Part shown: piece by piece, positions 1-8,456 of the stretch | Layout: every line of letters begins with the position of its first letter | How positions within the stretch are numbered: the first letter of the stretch is position 1 | Assembly: GCA_964562685.1 (NCBI GenBank) | Contig: CAZLUP010000014.1 | Span: 1-64,000, forward strand | Length of the DNA stretch: 64,000 nucleotides | From: Stanieria sp964562685 | GTDB taxonomy: Bacteria; Cyanobacteriota; Cyanobacteriia; Cyanobacteriales; Xenococcaceae | Direction: 5' to 3' | Translations under genes and position numbers: made by a program | The notes under the pieces: model-generated | The model's database searches: none | What the model saw: the letters and a program-made list of their open reading frames with translations, nothing else | Told to the model about the DNA's origin: nothing

Positions 1-506
1 AATTTGAAGAATTTAAAAATATATCTCTTAAAGGGTCGCAAAATGCTAGTAAAAGAGAGGCACTTACTTCACATAAATTAGAATACTTAGTAGATGGGTT
101 GAAAGCAACCTTTAGTATTGAAAATTATCTAGGAGGAGTTTATTATTTAACACCAGATGAAATTTTTCATGAGAACAATATATATATCATCCAAGAATCA
201 AAAAATGCTTCAAAAGGTTATTTACCAAGTTTAGATGATATCAAAGATGGATTATTTAAATTAATTTTATTTTCTAATTTAGATTCTTTAACACTAGATG
301 AGCAACCAGTTTCTTTTATTACAAAACTAAAATTAACAGGCAAAAATGTGCTAAACTCTATTGTCTTACCAGATCAAAGTGAGCAATTAGAAGTTTTTTT
401 ACAAAATAACAATTTTAAGAAAAGCCAAAAACATCTTATAAATAATCTAGCGTTGGAATCTAAAAATAATAAAAACATTAAAATAGAAATTTCTGGTAAT
501 TATTAA
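1..506 (+). CDS. Partial type II restriction endonuclease-like protein (C-terminal part)
   Basis: The reading frame is open from base 3 to the stop at 504-506 with no start needed, so this is the 3' part of a gene whose beginning lies left of the window; a TTG at 99 is only an internal codon. The visible part of about 167 residues contains IYIIQESKNAS followed by LDDIKDGLFKLILFSNL. The E-x-K after a hydrophobic strand fits the second half of a PD-(D/E)xK nuclease core. The gene is followed after 61 bases, on the same strand, by a Dam-type adenine methyltransferase, so a restriction partner is the natural reading. Family membership is inference from motif and context; the recognition site cannot be told. 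AT-richness resembles that of the methylase. Confidence 0.6.
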   Translation, partial: FEEFKNISLKGSQNASKREALTSHKLEYLVDGLKATFSIENYLGGVYYLTPDEIFHENNIYIIQESKNASKGYLPSLDDIKDGLFKLILFSNLDSLTLDEQPVSFITKLKLTGKNVLNSIVLPDQSEQLEVFLQNNNFKKSQKHLINNLALESKNNKNIKIEISGNY

Positions 507-567
507 AAGCTATTGTAATTAGATGAATTTTAGCTAAGAACAGCAAATCAAAATAACTTAAATTCTT

Positions 568-1431
568 ATGATCAAAAGTCCTCTTCGATATCCTGGCGGT
601 AAATCAAAATCTCTCTCGCAAATTATTGAATATTTACCCAATAATTTTTCTGAATATAGAGAACCCTTTGTTGGTGGAGGTTCTTTGTTCATCTATTTAA
701 AACAAATATATCCAGATTTGAAAATTTGGATCAATGATTTAAATTATGAGTTATTTCTTTTTTGGAAAATTGCTCAGTCTGATTTAGATAAACTTGTCAA
801 AGAAATTTTTGACATTAAAAACAGTTATCAAGATGGCAAAATTCTTTTTGAAGAATTAACTAATGTTAATCTAGAAAAGTTATCAAATTTTCAAAGAGCA
901 GTTCGCTTTTTCGTTTTGAACAGAATTACTTTTTCAGGAACAACAGAATCAGGCGGTTTTTCTCAACAAGCATTTAAGCAAAGATTTACGATATCTTCTA
1001 TCGAGCGTCTAAAAAAATTAGAAGCCATTTTACCTGGAATTAAAATAACCAATTTAGATTACAGCCATTTACTTAAATCACAGGGTAAAAATACATTTTT
1101 ATTTCTCGATCCTCCTTATTTTACAGCGACAAAATCAAAACTGTATGGGAAACAAGGTAATTTACATACTTCTTTCGATCATCAAAAATTTGCCAAGCTG
1201 ATAAAAAATTGTTCTGGTCAGTGGCTCATAACTTATGATGATTCCCCTGAAATTAGAAAGAATTTTAACTTTTCTAATATATACGAATGGGAAGTGCAAT
1301 ATGGCATGAATAACTACAAACAAAATAATGCTGCTAAAGGAAAAGAATTATTTATTTTAAACTACAAAACTAAACAAGAATCAATCGAAAAAACTTATTC
1401 TAAAACTGCTGTGCAATTAAGCTTGTTTTAG
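568..1431 (+). CDS. Dam-family DNA adenine N6-methyltransferase
   Basis: This 287-residue protein is a class alpha (D12/Dam type) adenine methyltransferase, which transfers a methyl group from S-adenosylmethionine to N6 of adenine in a short DNA site. The N-terminus SPLRYPGGKSKSL is the family signature, EPFVGGGSLF is the AdoMet-binding motif I, and FLDPPYF is catalytic motif IV (DPPY). Length is usual for the family. It starts at an ATG shortly after a nuclease-like gene on the same strand, so it probably protects host DNA as the modification half of a type II system. The target sequence cannot be read from the protein; GATC is only one possibility in this family. No control protein gene is visible. 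Confidence 0.93.
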   Translation: MIKSPLRYPGGKSKSLSQIIEYLPNNFSEYREPFVGGGSLFIYLKQIYPDLKIWINDLNYELFLFWKIAQSDLDKLVKEIFDIKNSYQDGKILFEELTNVNLEKLSNFQRAVRFFVLNRITFSGTTESGGFSQQAFKQRFTISSIERLKKLEAILPGIKITNLDYSHLLKSQGKNTFLFLDPPYFTATKSKLYGKQGNLHTSFDHQKFAKLIKNCSGQWLITYDDSPEIRKNFNFSNIYEWEVQYGMNNYKQNNAAKGKELFILNYKTKQESIEKTYSKTAVQLSLF

Positions 1432-1710
1432 ATTTAAAAGTGTGATAATGATACTCTATTTAAGTTAAGAATTTTAATAAATAAAAAAATAAAATTACTT
1501 AAAAACAATGTCGTTAGAAACAGCAGCATAAAGACTAGCTGAAATTACGCAACAAGCGATCGCTAATTTCTTCACCTTTGATTTTGGCAGACAGCAAAAC
1601 ACCACTGCAAAATCGGTCAGAGTCGATTACAATCTTGCTAAAAATATTTTATTTAAAATTAAAGAAGCATATCTCTGGTGGGATTAAAGCAATTTTCGCG
1701 ATCGCTCTAC
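1432..1710. other. Intergenic region with a possible gene relic
   Basis: This 279-base gap lies between the convergent methylase and gcvT genes. It contains a HIP1-like GCGATCGC and an open stretch at 1508-1687 on the plus strand that is broken by one TAA at 1529-1531. The translation is not recognised and may be chance or a degenerate fragment. No clear terminator hairpin was seen. Confidence 0.4.
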
Positions 1711-2820
1711 TTAGCGATGAGGAGAACGATAAAACGGCTTTTTCACGACCACAGCAGGATAGGTTTTTCCGCGAATTTCCACTTCTAATTTTTGTCCGAT
1801 TTTACTCAAAGATGTTGGCACATAACCAAGAGCGATCGCTTTAGCTACAGTAGGTGCTAAAGTACCACTAGTTACTTCTCCTACTATTTTCCCCGCAGAG
1901 ACAATCGGATAACCATGACGAGCAATATATCTGCCTTCCATCTGCAACCCAACCAAGCGACGTTGTACCCCTGCTTGTTTTTGTTGTTCTAAAACTTCCC
2001 TCCCAATAAAGTCTTCCGTTTTATCCAAATGAACTAACCAACCCAAACCAGCTTCTAAAGGAGTCGTTGTTTCATCAATATCCTGTCCATACAAACACAT
2101 GGCTGCTTCTAGGCGCAAGGTATCCCTAGCACCCAAACCACAAGGAGTAACGCCTGCCTCACTAAATTTTTGCCACAAGTTTTTGCCTACTTCTGGTTCA
2201 ACCATGATTTCAAAACCATCTTCTCCTGTATAGCCAGTTCTAGCAATAAAGGCAGGTTTTCCTTCAATCTGTACTTGTTGATGTCCAAAAGCTGCTAAGG
2301 AATTCAAATCACTATCAACCAAAGGTTGTAAATAATTAACCGCTTCTGGACCTTGAAGTGCAATTAAAACTCGTTCTCTAGAAAAATCTGTCAATTCGAC
2401 CGAACTACCAGCTAAATGCTTCAATAACCACTGTTTATCTTTATCTGTAGTGGCAGCATTAACAATTAAAACTCCTTGTTCCAAATTTTGCTGTTTCCCC
2501 TGATAGTAGAAAATAATATCATCAATAATTCCCCCTTGAGGATTAAGTAAAACAGTGTATTGTGCTTGATTGGGTTCTAATCTGCTCAAATCAGAAGGAA
2601 CCAAAGCCTGTAACTGTTGAACTAAATCTTTTCCTTGTAAGCCAAATTTTCCCATGTGGGAAATATCAAACATTCCTGCCTTGGTACGAACCGCATGGTG
2701 TTCCTGTTTTAATCCGCCATACTGTACTGGCATTTCCCAACCAGCGAAAGAAGTAAATCGTGCTTGTTGCTGCTGTGATAGTTCAAATAAAGGAGTACGT
2801 AACCAAGATAATGTTTCCAT
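1711..2820 (-). CDS. gcvT: Aminomethyltransferase, glycine cleavage system T protein
   Basis: The 369-residue protein matches GcvT, which takes the aminomethyl group from lipoylated H protein and passes the methylene to tetrahydrofolate, releasing ammonia. Recognisable stretches are GWEMPVQYGG near the N-terminus, FDISHMGKF, the GYTGEDGFE motif, CGLGARDTLRLEA and the C-terminal VTSGTLAPTVAKAIALGYV. The length is normal for a bacterial T protein. The ATG at 2818-2820 directly precedes the conserved start. The gene stands alone: gcvH and gcvP are not in the window, which is common in cyanobacteria. It faces away from the permease gene, so the gap 2821-2931 must hold two promoters. No glycine riboswitch was recognised upstream. 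Confidence 0.96.
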   Translation of the reverse strand: METLSWLRTPLFELSQQQQARFTSFAGWEMPVQYGGLKQEHHAVRTKAGMFDISHMGKFGLQGKDLVQQLQALVPSDLSRLEPNQAQYTVLLNPQGGIIDDIIFYYQGKQQNLEQGVLIVNAATTDKDKQWLLKHLAGSSVELTDFSRERVLIALQGPEAVNYLQPLVDSDLNSLAAFGHQQVQIEGKPAFIARTGYTGEDGFEIMVEPEVGKNLWQKFSEAGVTPCGLGARDTLRLEAAMCLYGQDIDETTTPLEAGLGWLVHLDKTEDFIGREVLEQQKQAGVQRRLVGLQMEGRYIARHGYPIVSAGKIVGEVTSGTLAPTVAKAIALGYVPTSLSKIGQKLEVEIRGKTYPAVVVKKPFYRSPHR

Positions 2821-2931
2821 AATTGCAATTCTTCATCTAAAATTTTTGTTAAGCTTAAGGTTTGTTTAATAAAATTTTAAAAAAGTTTAAATTATCCGTA
2901 TCTCAACCAGCATACACACCACTTCAATTTT

Positions 2932-3672
2932 GTGAGCATTTTATTTTTAACTCTGGCAAGTTTTAGTAGTTGGTTAATCAGCACTTTAGCAGGAGGTGGC
3001 ACTCCTTTGATCCTAATTCCCTTAATTGGGTATTTTTTAGGCTCGACTGCCGTACCTCCAGTGTTAACTATCGTCATGTTATGCGGTCATCCTCAACGCC
3101 TCTTGCTCTATTGGGACAAAGTTAATTGGCGGTTAATGTGGTGGTATTTACCAGGGGCAATTATAGGCGCAATTATTGGTGCATTGATCTATACTAAAAC
3201 TCAAATTGAATGGTTACCAATTTTACTAGCATTATTTTTAATTACCTCAACAATTAGCTATGATATCAAAAGCGATCGCCCTACCTTTCAGGTTCGTCCT
3301 TGGTATTTTCTGCCTTCAGGCTTGATTTTTGCCTTTTTCTCGGGATTAATTGGTAGCACAGGACCAATGTTAAACCCGTTGTATCTCAATTATGGGTTAG
3401 TCAAAGAAGAGATGATTGCCACCAAATCCGCCCATTTGCTAGTTGTTCACTTGGTCAAAATTATTACTTATGGCTGGTTGGGAGCGTTAAATTTCCATTA
3501 TTTAGAATATGGTTTACTAATGGGAATTGCTGCTTTTCCTGGTAATTGGATTGGACAAAAAGCATTAAAAAAAGTTAGTGAACAAAGATTTCGTCAATTA
3601 GTTGTTGGATTTGTTCTCTTGAGTAGTATTTTAATTCTTTGGGAACAACGACAGTTGTTATGGTTTTGGTAG
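2932..3672 (+). CDS. TauE/SafE-family membrane permease
   Basis: This 246-residue protein is strongly hydrophobic with about eight predicted membrane segments. It resembles the TauE/SafE (sulfite exporter, DUF81) family: the N-terminal LAGGGTPLILIPLIGYFLG has the glycine-rich loop typical of the first repeat, and SGLIGSTGPMLNPLYL is the equivalent in the second repeat. Members move small anions such as sulfite, sulfonates or organic acids; the substrate here is unknown. The start is a GTG at 2932, chosen because the family sequence begins there. It is divergent from gcvT and monocistronic as far as can be seen. Confidence 0.85.
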   Translation: MSILFLTLASFSSWLISTLAGGGTPLILIPLIGYFLGSTAVPPVLTIVMLCGHPQRLLLYWDKVNWRLMWWYLPGAIIGAIIGALIYTKTQIEWLPILLALFLITSTISYDIKSDRPTFQVRPWYFLPSGLIFAFFSGLIGSTGPMLNPLYLNYGLVKEEMIATKSAHLLVVHLVKIITYGWLGALNFHYLEYGLLMGIAAFPGNWIGQKALKKVSEQRFRQLVVGFVLLSSILILWEQRQLLWFW

Positions 3673-4073
3673 GATTATTTATAGCATTTCTCTTATCAGT
3701 GACCAGTTACTAGTTACCAGTGACCAATCAACAATCAACAATTAACAAAAAACACTACCAACCCATAACTCCATCTGCGTGTATCTGCGTTTATCTGTGG
3801 ACAAACCATCAACCATGAACCATGAACCATTAACTATCAACAAAGATCAGTATCGAACGGATGTACCTCAGAAAAGTGAGAATTGCGATAAAATAGATTT
3901 GTCATCAGAATTTCACTAGGCTGTCATCGAAACGTCATATCTTTTTTTTAAATTTAAAGATGTCAGCTCTAGGTACTTCACTCAAAGCTCCTTCAGACTT
4001 CCTGGGCTGATTTTCTCCACCACAATTTGAAAAACTTTAGCGATTAATTGGCATTAGAGGTGATTTTTAATCA
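3673..4073. other. Intergenic region with degenerate short repeats
   Basis: About 400 bases without a convincing gene. The left half (3695-3840) consists of imperfect repeats of ACCAGTTACTAG-, AATCAACA- and ATCTGCGT-like words, a kind of low-complexity filler seen between many cyanobacterial genes. The right part (about 3840-4073) is unique sequence and must hold the promoter of the protease gene at 4074; no box is clear enough to call. Confidence 0.5.
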
Positions 4074-5309
4074 ATGAAAAAATACTTTTCGTCTAAAACA
4101 GAACAACAATTCCAATCTCAACGATGGCGTAAAGTTAAAACCTCTTTTTCTCTAATGCTATTAGGAGGGGGTTTGGCTTTGGGTGGAAATTATTTATTTA
4201 GCACCCCTCGATTAGATGCAAGTATTCCAGCCACTCAAGTTCAACAAAACTCCAATTCTTCCCAACAGATAGCTTCAATTCCTGCCCCAACTAACTTTGT
4301 GATTGATGTTGTTAATAAAGTAGGACCTGCGGTAGTAAGAATTGATTCTGCTCGAACAGTAGAAACTCGATTACCAGAAGCTTTTAACGATCCTTTTTTC
4401 CGTAGATTTTTTGGTTCACAATTGGATCAAATACCTGAAACACAAGTAGAAAGAGGTACTGGTTCGGGTTTTATTGTTAGTTCTGACGGGATAATTTTGA
4501 CTAATTCCCATGTAGTTGATGGGGCAGACTCAGTTAGTGTTGTGCTTAAAGATGGGCGTACCTTTCAAGGAAAAGTAATGGGAATTGACTCTATTACAGA
4601 CATGGCTGTAGTCAAAATCCAAGCAGAAAATTTACCTACAGTTACCTTTGGCGATTCTGACAATCTGCAAATTGGGGAATGGGCGATCGCAATTGGCAAT
4701 CCTCTCGGTTTAGATAACACAGTTACAACAGGAATTGTCAGTGCCACTGGACGCAGTAGTTCTCAAATTGGGGTTGGTGATAAACGGATAGATTTTATTC
4801 AAACTGATGCAGCAATTAATCCTGGTAATTCTGGTGGCCCTTTACTAAATGCTAATGGCGAGGTAATTGGGATTAATACCGCAATTATTCAACGCGCCCA
4901 AGGTTTGGGTTTTGCTATTCCAATTAATACAGCCAGAAACATTGCCGAACAGTTAATTGCTAAAGGCAGGGTAGATCATCCGTTCTTAGGAATTCGCATG
5001 GCTTCTCTGACTCCAGAAGTTAAACAACAACTTAAAACAACCCAAAACCTAGATTTAGGCGATAGGGAAGGAGTGTTAATCATCGAGGTGTTGCCCAATT
5101 CTCCTGCTGCTAAAGCAGGTTTACGCGGTGGTGATTTGATTACCATGATTAATAATCAACCAATTAAATCTGCTGATCAAGTACAACAAACAGTAGAAAA
5201 AACTCAAGTGGGAGCAAGCTTACCTTTAACTTTATATCGTCAAGATCAAATTATGAATTTAAATGTTCAAGTTGGTTTATTACCTAATCAATCACTTGCT
5301 AATAAATAA
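4074..5309 (+). CDS. hhoA: HtrA/Deg-family serine protease with one PDZ domain
   Basis: The 411-residue protein is a trypsin-like DegP/HtrA protease of the cyanobacterial HhoA/HhoB/HtrA group, which degrades or refolds damaged proteins in the periplasm or thylakoid lumen. A hydrophobic segment at about 25-42 is a signal anchor or signal peptide. The catalytic triad is visible as H146 (TNSHVVDGAD), D176 (ITDMAVVKI) and S253 (NPGNSGGPL). A single PDZ domain covers about residues 300-400. Length and a single PDZ fit the Hho group. The exact paralogue (HhoA, HhoB or HtrA) cannot be decided, so the symbol is tentative. The gene is monocistronic and ends 7 bases before the convergent gene at 5317. 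Confidence 0.93.
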   Translation: MKKYFSSKTEQQFQSQRWRKVKTSFSLMLLGGGLALGGNYLFSTPRLDASIPATQVQQNSNSSQQIASIPAPTNFVIDVVNKVGPAVVRIDSARTVETRLPEAFNDPFFRRFFGSQLDQIPETQVERGTGSGFIVSSDGIILTNSHVVDGADSVSVVLKDGRTFQGKVMGIDSITDMAVVKIQAENLPTVTFGDSDNLQIGEWAIAIGNPLGLDNTVTTGIVSATGRSSSQIGVGDKRIDFIQTDAAINPGNSGGPLLNANGEVIGINTAIIQRAQGLGFAIPINTARNIAEQLIAKGRVDHPFLGIRMASLTPEVKQQLKTTQNLDLGDREGVLIIEVLPNSPAAKAGLRGGDLITMINNQPIKSADQVQQTVEKTQVGASLPLTLYRQDQIMNLNVQVGLLPNQSLANK

Positions 5310-5316
5310 ATAGTAT

Positions 5317-6078
5317 TTATTGGTTTCGATAAATAGGTTTAGGAGATGCTTGTAGTTGAATCGGAATTTTCAAGGCAGAAGTTTCTTTTGCCTTGAATAA
5401 ATTAATTCCTAGTTGTTCTAGACTATCCAACAGAGCTTGTTTGATGGTCATGTCTTGAGATTGAGATAGCATCAGACAAAAATATTCTTTTAATTGAACT
5501 TCTTCTGTTGAAGATAAACGATGATGCACTGCCAAACGAGTTAAACGATGAATCGCAATGAGACGTTTCAGTGACTCTGGATGAGTTAAATCGGCTAATA
5601 ATTGTTCAAATTTTGCTACACTTGCGCTCGCACGATGAGAACTAATCTGCCAAATTAATAATCCTACAGTAATAAAAGTTCCTAAGCCCTGTAAAATCAA
5701 ACCTGTGGCTAACCAACGATTTTCGGTATCCACCCAGATCGAAGTTGCCAGATAAGTGCTGAAAGCACCAATTCCCCCTGTCCCAACTGCGATCGCTAGC
5801 TTACCTGGAGAACCTGTTAAAAAGCGTTGCCATTTTAACCAATACTGCTGCCAATGGTTAGTTTGTAGTGAATATGCCAGCAACATTAATCCCATGCCAC
5901 CGACTGTAGCTAGTAGTAACTTCCAATTCCACCACCACAATAAACCAATTCCCAAAGCGTAAAATAATCGACCACTATGGTTTTTTAACTGTTGCTGAAG
6001 CATTCTCAAAATTTTATTTGAGGCAAGGGCGGATCCGAAATTAATTATTCGCTGATAGCGTAATGAACTTCTAGACAC
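5317..6078 (-). CDS. Cyanobacterial membrane protein with C-terminal helical (armadillo-like) region
   Basis: A 253-residue protein not tied to any known function. Residues about 38-72 form one or two membrane helices (FYALGIGLLWWW, LLATVGGMGLMLLAYSL), about 95-112 a third, and about 123-146 a fourth (LATGLILQGLGTFITVGLLIW). The C-terminal third is soluble and helical (LLADLTHPESLKRLIAIHRL), resembling short armadillo/HEAT units found in cyanobacteria-only membrane proteins. It starts at an ATG (6076-6078) and is convergent with the protease gene. Function is unknown. Confidence 0.75.
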   Translation of the reverse strand: MSRSSLRYQRIINFGSALASNKILRMLQQQLKNHSGRLFYALGIGLLWWWNWKLLLATVGGMGLMLLAYSLQTNHWQQYWLKWQRFLTGSPGKLAIAVGTGGIGAFSTYLATSIWVDTENRWLATGLILQGLGTFITVGLLIWQISSHRASASVAKFEQLLADLTHPESLKRLIAIHRLTRLAVHHRLSSTEEVQLKEYFCLMLSQSQDMTIKQALLDSLEQLGINLFKAKETSALKIPIQLQASPKPIYRNQ

Positions 6079-6141
6079 AAAAGTTTCCTATGGCGGAATT
6101 ACAATAATGTTAATTATTAAAGGCAATCACGCGCAAGTCAG

Positions 6142-6801
6142 CTATTGTTTCGAGATGTTAACTTCATTTTTTGCGGTTGAAATACCTAATAAGCAAGCTC
6201 GATCTAAATTTACCCCATCAAAATTTGCTCCTTCAGTTTCCGCGCAAAGTAAGTTTGCTCCTGATAAATTTGCTCCCGCTAAATTAGCACCTCTTAAATC
6301 AACTTCTTCTAAATTGGTTTCGCTGAGATTAGCACCTTGTAAATCTGTTTGAGCTAAATTGGCTCCTTTGAGATTAGCACCACTTAAATTGGCACCTCTT
6401 AAGTCTGCCCCACGAAAATCAACTCCTTTAAAGTTAACTCCTGTAAGATTAGCACCGCTTAAAAATGCTCCAGTTAAAGACGCTTGACTAACTTTAGCTC
6501 CCATCAGATTAGCACCACGCAGATTACTACCCCTGAGATCTGCATTACTTAAGTCGGTTTGCATTAAGTTAGCACCGAGTAAATTAGCTCTCAAATCTGC
6601 TAAATTTAGTTGCGCTCCTAACAGATTCGCGCCGTCTAATCTTGCACCCTTCAAGTTAGCTTGACGCAAATCTGCGCCTACTAAGTTAGCACCAGCCAAG
6701 TTAACTCTTTCTAATTGACAGCCAGATAAATTTTCGTCTTCCAAATCAATTCCTGGAAAATTTTTTTCTTGTCCTGCACGAATTACTTCTATTTTGCTCA
6801 T
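6142..6801 (-). CDS. Pentapeptide-repeat protein
   Basis: The 219-residue protein is almost wholly built of A(D/N)LxX pentapeptides (ANLVGADLRQANLKGARL and so on) from about residue 33 to 205, which fold as a right-handed four-sided beta-helix. The first 20 residues (MSKIEVIRAGQEKNF) form a capping segment. There is a one-residue slip in the register near residues 68-76 (ADLRANLLGANL), which should bend the helix or form a loop. Such proteins are abundant in cyanobacteria and mostly lack a known role; there is no sign of the gyrase-mimic type. There is no signal peptide, so it is probably cytosolic. It lies downstream of the DICT-domain gene on the same strand with a 43-base gap, so co-transcription is possible. 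Confidence 0.93.
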   Translation of the reverse strand: MSKIEVIRAGQEKNFPGIDLEDENLSGCQLERVNLAGANLVGADLRQANLKGARLDGANLLGAQLNLADLRANLLGANLMQTDLSNADLRGSNLRGANLMGAKVSQASLTGAFLSGANLTGVNFKGVDFRGADLRGANLSGANLKGANLAQTDLQGANLSETNLEEVDLRGANLAGANLSGANLLCAETEGANFDGVNLDRACLLGISTAKNEVNISKQ

Positions 6802-6844
6802 CAGCTAGCAATTAATCTGTTTAGTTTATAAGTATTACTTAAAT

Positions 6845-8224
6845 TTAAGAAGAAGTGGTGGGATTCTTACCAATTTGCTCTGAATCTAATAACCACATTC
6901 CAGCAGCAATTTTTGGTTGATAAGTTTGAATACTCATTCCTTGTTGCATTCCCATTACTAATAAGCCTAATGCCTCTACTAATTTGGGGTCATAAGTTTC
7001 TCCTGCTTGATTTTGGCAGTAAGATAAGGCTTGAGCCATAGGATTGTCAACTGTTTCTGCTTGACGGTTACCTGTAACTTGTTGTTGAAAATCAGCGACT
7101 AAACGAAGAATTCTGGATTCAAGAGGAATACTATCATAAGCTAGACCAGCAGGAACACCAGAACCATCCCAAGCTTCGGTTTGATGAGTTAAAATTGTAG
7201 CGATCGCTTGAAGTTGAGGCATAATTCTCAACACTGATGCCTGGGGTAAGGATTCTGGAGCTTGTAAAACTTGTTGCTGAACGAGCGATTTTTTTTCAGT
7301 ATCAATCTTAACTGTAGAAAATAAACCTAAACGGTGTAATAATCCTCCCAAACGCAATCGCTTAACTTGCCAGGCTGGTAAATCTAATAATTGTCCCATC
7401 GCTTCAGCCATTGCCGATACTTCTGTGGCAGCCATTGGGTTGCGTACATCCGTCAAGTCGATGATTTGTGCCATGCGTAACAAAGCTTGCATTTCGTTGG
7501 AAACAATATTGTCATCTAAGGCTTGAAAATAAGTATAGGCTGCGGTTGATTGAGAATTATGTAAATCTTGTTGACAAGTTTGTAGGTATTCTACTACTCG
7601 TGATACGACAACACTTAAATCTTCTCTGGGTTGGGAAATAGACTGAGTAAGGATTTGTTCTACTTGATTAGTTAAAGTATTAGCTAAATCTGGATTGTAG
7701 CTTTGAATATGTGCGATCGCTAATTTCACAGTTTCTGTGACTAAATCTGGCTCAAAAGTCCAAAAACCATAGAATTTTCGCTCTAAATCAGCATGAGGTC
7801 TTCCTTCTATGCCATAATCTGCTTCAGACAATTCCTGACATAATACCATTGCTGTATAAGTAGGAGATAAAATCATCAAGTGCCACTCTTGAGCGACAGG
7901 ATCTTCTGGTTTTAAGCTGACTAAAGCTACATTATCTTTTTGACTAGTAGGATGCTCGGCAAATCCTGCTTCTGGTGCAGCCATAATCGCTACTTGGAAA
8001 GATTTCTGAGCCAAATTACTATAACGCTCGGCTTCTTCTAAATACCATTTTCCTCGTTGGAAGGCTGCAATCATAAGTGGTTTGTCTTGTGACTCTAAAA
8101 TAAAATCTTCTAAAGCATGACAAAGAGCAACTAAAGTATTTTTGTAATAAACTCCCAAATTAATCGGTCTTGTACTGTTTTGATGAGCTTTTACTAATTG
8201 TTGTAAAATTGAACCTTCCAGCAT
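6845..8224 (-). CDS. DICT sensory domain protein with degenerate HD-GYP-like domain
   Basis: The 459-residue protein begins with a DICT domain (about 1-165; LGVYYKNTLVALCHALEDF and later YGFWTFEPDLV), a sensor module common in cyanobacteria. The C-terminal half resembles an HD-GYP phosphohydrolase: GGLLHRLGLF stands where a family member has LLHDIG, and HQTEAWDGSGVP stands where HHERxDGSGYP is usual. The His-Asp metal pair is therefore changed to His-Arg, so cyclic-di-GMP hydrolysis is doubtful and the domain may only bind a ligand. There are no membrane segments. It shares a strand with the downstream pentapeptide gene. The start is the ATG at 8222-8224. Confidence 0.82.
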   Translation of the reverse strand: MLEGSILQQLVKAHQNSTRPINLGVYYKNTLVALCHALEDFILESQDKPLMIAAFQRGKWYLEEAERYSNLAQKSFQVAIMAAPEAGFAEHPTSQKDNVALVSLKPEDPVAQEWHLMILSPTYTAMVLCQELSEADYGIEGRPHADLERKFYGFWTFEPDLVTETVKLAIAHIQSYNPDLANTLTNQVEQILTQSISQPREDLSVVVSRVVEYLQTCQQDLHNSQSTAAYTYFQALDDNIVSNEMQALLRMAQIIDLTDVRNPMAATEVSAMAEAMGQLLDLPAWQVKRLRLGGLLHRLGLFSTVKIDTEKKSLVQQQVLQAPESLPQASVLRIMPQLQAIATILTHQTEAWDGSGVPAGLAYDSIPLESRILRLVADFQQQVTGNRQAETVDNPMAQALSYCQNQAGETYDPKLVEALGLLVMGMQQGMSIQTYQPKIAAGMWLLDSEQIGKNPTTSS

Positions 8225-8228
8225 TTTT

Positions 8229-8256
8229 AGTTATCAGTTATCAGTTATCAGTTATG
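8229..8256. repeat. Heptanucleotide tandem repeat AGTTATC x4
   Basis: Four copies of AGTTATC (the last ends in G) sit directly upstream of the DICT gene start. Such heptameric short tandem repeats are common in cyanobacterial intergenic DNA. The rest of 8225-8456 is low-complexity sequence with no gene seen. Confidence 0.85.
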
Positions 8257-8456
8257 ACTAAAGACGCGACATAAGTATCTAGGCAGAATTATTTGTGAAT
8301 TTTTAGAGACTGGGGAATAGGGAATAGGCAGAGGAAAATAAGGTTTTACCATTCCCTGTTTCATATTGCCTTTTTCTTATTTTCTCTTTCAACTATCCAA
8401 TTAATTTTGCTCATCTAGTTATTGCGTCTGTACAATTATCAAAACTTTGTCTTGTT

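Noticed and set aside
1508..1687. Open stretch with one internal TAA, possible pseudogene
   Set aside because: The translation matches nothing I recognise and the length is within chance for AT-rich DNA; noted only in the intergenic entry.
2821..2931. Search for a glycine riboswitch before gcvT
   Set aside because: The region is only 111 bases, AT-rich and shared by two divergent genes, with no aptamer-like GG-rich core.
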